NCBI RefSeq assembly: GCF_034702125.1
Contig: NC_085869.1
Coordinates: 14,301,407-14,365,406 of the forward strand
From: Engraulis encrasicolus
Lineage: Eukaryota; Chordata; Actinopteri; Clupeiformes; Engraulidae
DNA: 64,000 bases
Direction: 5' to 3'
Each line of letters opens with the position of its first letter. The stretch's first letter is position 1. A program made the position numbers and the translations under genes. The notes beneath the pieces were generated by a model, which was given only the letters and a program-made list of their open reading frames with translations, did not search any database and was not told the DNA's origin. Of this stretch, positions 62,060 through 64,000 are shown piece after piece.

Positions 62060-62830
62060 GGTCTTTTCGTCTAATGCATTCTTCTGAGGGGACCATTCGT
62101 ATGAAACGTGGGACCATTCGTATAAGCCATGGGATGTTTAGTCAAGGAAGTTCCATCTACCGCAAAGACCTACGAAACCTTAAATTTGATCTAAACATTC
62201 TTAGGTTTGAACTCAACGTCCCTTAAGACTGCCTAGGCCGGGGGTCGGCAACATGCGGCCAAAGAAAGTAGATCTAACAAGAAGCGTCATTTTGTTTCTT
62301 TTCCGGTATCCACTTTATGTCGGGTGAACGCCCCTTTAGGAGACCTTCGGTTAGGAGACCTTCGGAGTCCTGAGGTTGAGAATCAATGAAGTCCCCTTAG
62401 CGCTGTAGATGGCGGTAGCACCCGTCGTGTGCAAACACCACGAAAAGAGAAGAAGAAGGAGGGACAACGCCCCCTTAGGAGACCGAATTTTGAGCACTCG
62501 CTTTTGCATTGAGTGGGCGTGTTTTGAGTCCTCTTTATTAAATATCCAACCTCTTTGATGCAGCTCTTTAGCACCTTCCTAGTGGCTCTCTGGAGCGTTT
62601 GCAAAAATGTGTGAATTTTTTTAATTGTTTTTTTTTTTTTTTTTAATAGTTTCTTAGGGGGTAAGCATGACAAAGACATTATGCAGTAAAATATATGTAA
62701 GCCTAGTTGTAAATATATTAAAAATACCGAATTTCAGAATGGCGCCAAATAGCAAAATTGCATCATAGCCTCGCACGGGCGAGTTGTAGGCTACACAAAC
62801 TAGTGTGTGAGTGATGGCTGACGCGCCATG
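62060..62830. other. Repeat fragments beyond the duplication, no exon seen
   Basis: gggggtcggcaacatgcggcc near 62240 is the end motif of a common hAT-like element. gaccattcgtat occurs twice (62091, 62112) and aggagaccttcgg twice (62340, 62354). Poly-T at 62629-62643. Similarity to the intron of block A ends near 62055. Confidence 0.45.
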
Positions 62831-62837
62831 TCTATCG

Positions 62838-64000
62838 CTGATAGCTAGGGAAATAGGTGACCCGATACTTCAGTTTGTGATACAAGCGCCAGAATCGGTA
62901 CAGATACTCCTTAGACATTACTATTTTCAAAAAGTACGCGGGCCACTTCAAATTCAAGATGGTTGCCCATTTTCCAAGATGGCTGCCAGAAAGTCCTGTG
63001 GGAACACTGCAGGATATACTAGAGCAATTGTTCAAATAGTGATGTGAGCACCAAACGTGTTACAAATACTCTTCAGACACAACTCTGTTGTTAAGGTGTA
63101 TGGACCATTTGAAATTCAAGATGGCCACCCATTCACCTAATGCAGAAGTTCCATAACTGAAAAACGTTTAAATTCTGATAGAAGCACCAAACTCGGCACA
63201 AATACTCCTTAGACATGATCCTTTTGGAAAAAAAAAATAGCCTACTTTAAACATGACAAGGCCATGTATAATCCAAGATGGCTACCATTGCTTCTTATTA
63301 ATGGAGACATTTTCATAATCTCTGATTTGAGGACATTTGAGAGATAACCATAATCCCTTTGATGTATTTAGATTATCTTGTTGTCTTAAAGTATAGGAAA
63401 TTTAAAATGTCCCAATACTCACACTGGCAGCTATAGCCATCTGCAGGTCAGAAGATCAGATCATACCTTTCATGGTACTATGAATGCCATCCATATTTTG
63501 TTAGCTGTTGGGAAATGTGCAATGGGTGGAAGGGCTGTCCAGAAAATTGTGGTGGCCATGTTGGAAATTGATCAGCCATCTTATATTTCAATTGACATCT
63601 TTTTGTCATGTCATGGGGTATTTGTACCAAGTTTGATGCTTGTATCACTATTTTATCAAATGTTTCAGTCACCTTACACATATGTATGGTGGCCACCTAG
63701 GAAAATGGGCGGCCATCTTGGATTTCAAGTGGCCTGCATGCCTTTTCAACAGATGTGTGTCTAAGGAGTATCTATGACGATTTAGGTGCTTGTATGACCA
63801 TTTGAACAGTTGTTTCAGTTGCTAATTCATATTTGTATGGTGGCCATCGTGGAAAATGGGCAGCCATCTTGAATTTGATGTGGCCCGCGTACTTTTTGAA
63901 AATAGTAATGTCTAAGGAGTACCTGTACCGATTTTGGCGCTTGTATCACAAACTGAAGTATCGGGTCTTAAAAAGGCTCTAAGCCTCCTAGCTATGAGGG
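62838..64000. mobile_element. Large fold-back repeat built of ~110-140-bp monomers
   Basis: gacccgatacttcagtttgtg (62860 on) reappears as its complement ending near 63967; the arms include GTACGCGGGCCACTTC and CAAGATGGC(T/C)GCC. Inside, each arm holds further diverged monomers in the same orientation (near 63040-63130, 63175-63290; reversed near 63545-63650 and 63690-63800). It probably continues past the window end. Confidence 0.7.

Noticed and set aside
62000..64000. FN3 or B-box exons for the second GIMAP copy
   Set aside because: Scanned on the minus strand; only repeat DNA and no FN3 core (W..L..Y.V) or B-box cysteine pattern with splice sites was seen.

Overview
The window is nuclear DNA of a vertebrate, almost certainly a teleost fish. 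The signs are a low density of spliced genes with phase-matched introns, very long CA/GA microsatellites, tRNA-derived fish SINEs, L2-type LINE ends, Tc1 and hAT-like elements, and fish-specific protein modules (SMKSD-type N-terminal exons, finTRIM-like B-boxes, AIG1/GIMAP GTPases). The frequent TAGGCCTA-like motif in unique DNA would fit a clupeiform fish, but that is only a guess.

Layout. 1-3.5 kb: microsatellite, one SINE, otherwise unremarkable. 3.5-4.7 kb: an LRRC3-family leucine-rich-repeat membrane protein (271 aa) on the + strand, whose coding region is interrupted by a 315-bp intron that looks like a retrotransposon insertion. 4.8-41 kb: a gene desert made of nested repeats. It holds a split SINE, several miniature inverted-repeat elements with readable target-site duplications, one nearly intact Tc1 transposon (13.0-14.6 kb), a 1.4-kb non-autonomous element with long inverted repeats (35.7-37.2 kb), a 33-bp minisatellite with two alternating unit types (38.4-39.9 kb) and many microsatellites. 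41.5-55 kb: a ten-exon gene on the - strand. 55-59 kb: repeats. 59-62 kb: a second copy of the last exon and 3' flank of that gene. 62.8 kb to the end: a large fold-back repeat.

The - strand gene (54872 to 46516) is the main biological result. Its exons join in frame at every junction (phases 2,2,2,0,1,1,1,1,1) and encode about 964 residues: a start exon with an in-frame upstream stop, two short exons of the kind seen at the N-termini of fish NLR and TRIM proteins, two B-boxes without a RING finger, a mini exon, four fibronectin type III (FN3) domains each on one exon, and a complete AIG1/GIMAP GTPase with a hydrophobic segment near its C-terminus. I know of no named family with this B-box/FN3x4/GIMAP order. 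By its parts it is probably a cytosolic, membrane-associated immune GTPase with the GIMAP part as effector and the B-boxes and FN3 repeats as interaction or assembly modules; that role is inference. The copy at 60930-61912 keeps the GTPase exon intact (about 80% identical by eye) but has no FN3 or B-box exons within the window.

No rRNA, true tRNA gene, CRISPR or bacterial-type feature is present. Most short open frames here are microsatellite or repeat read-through.
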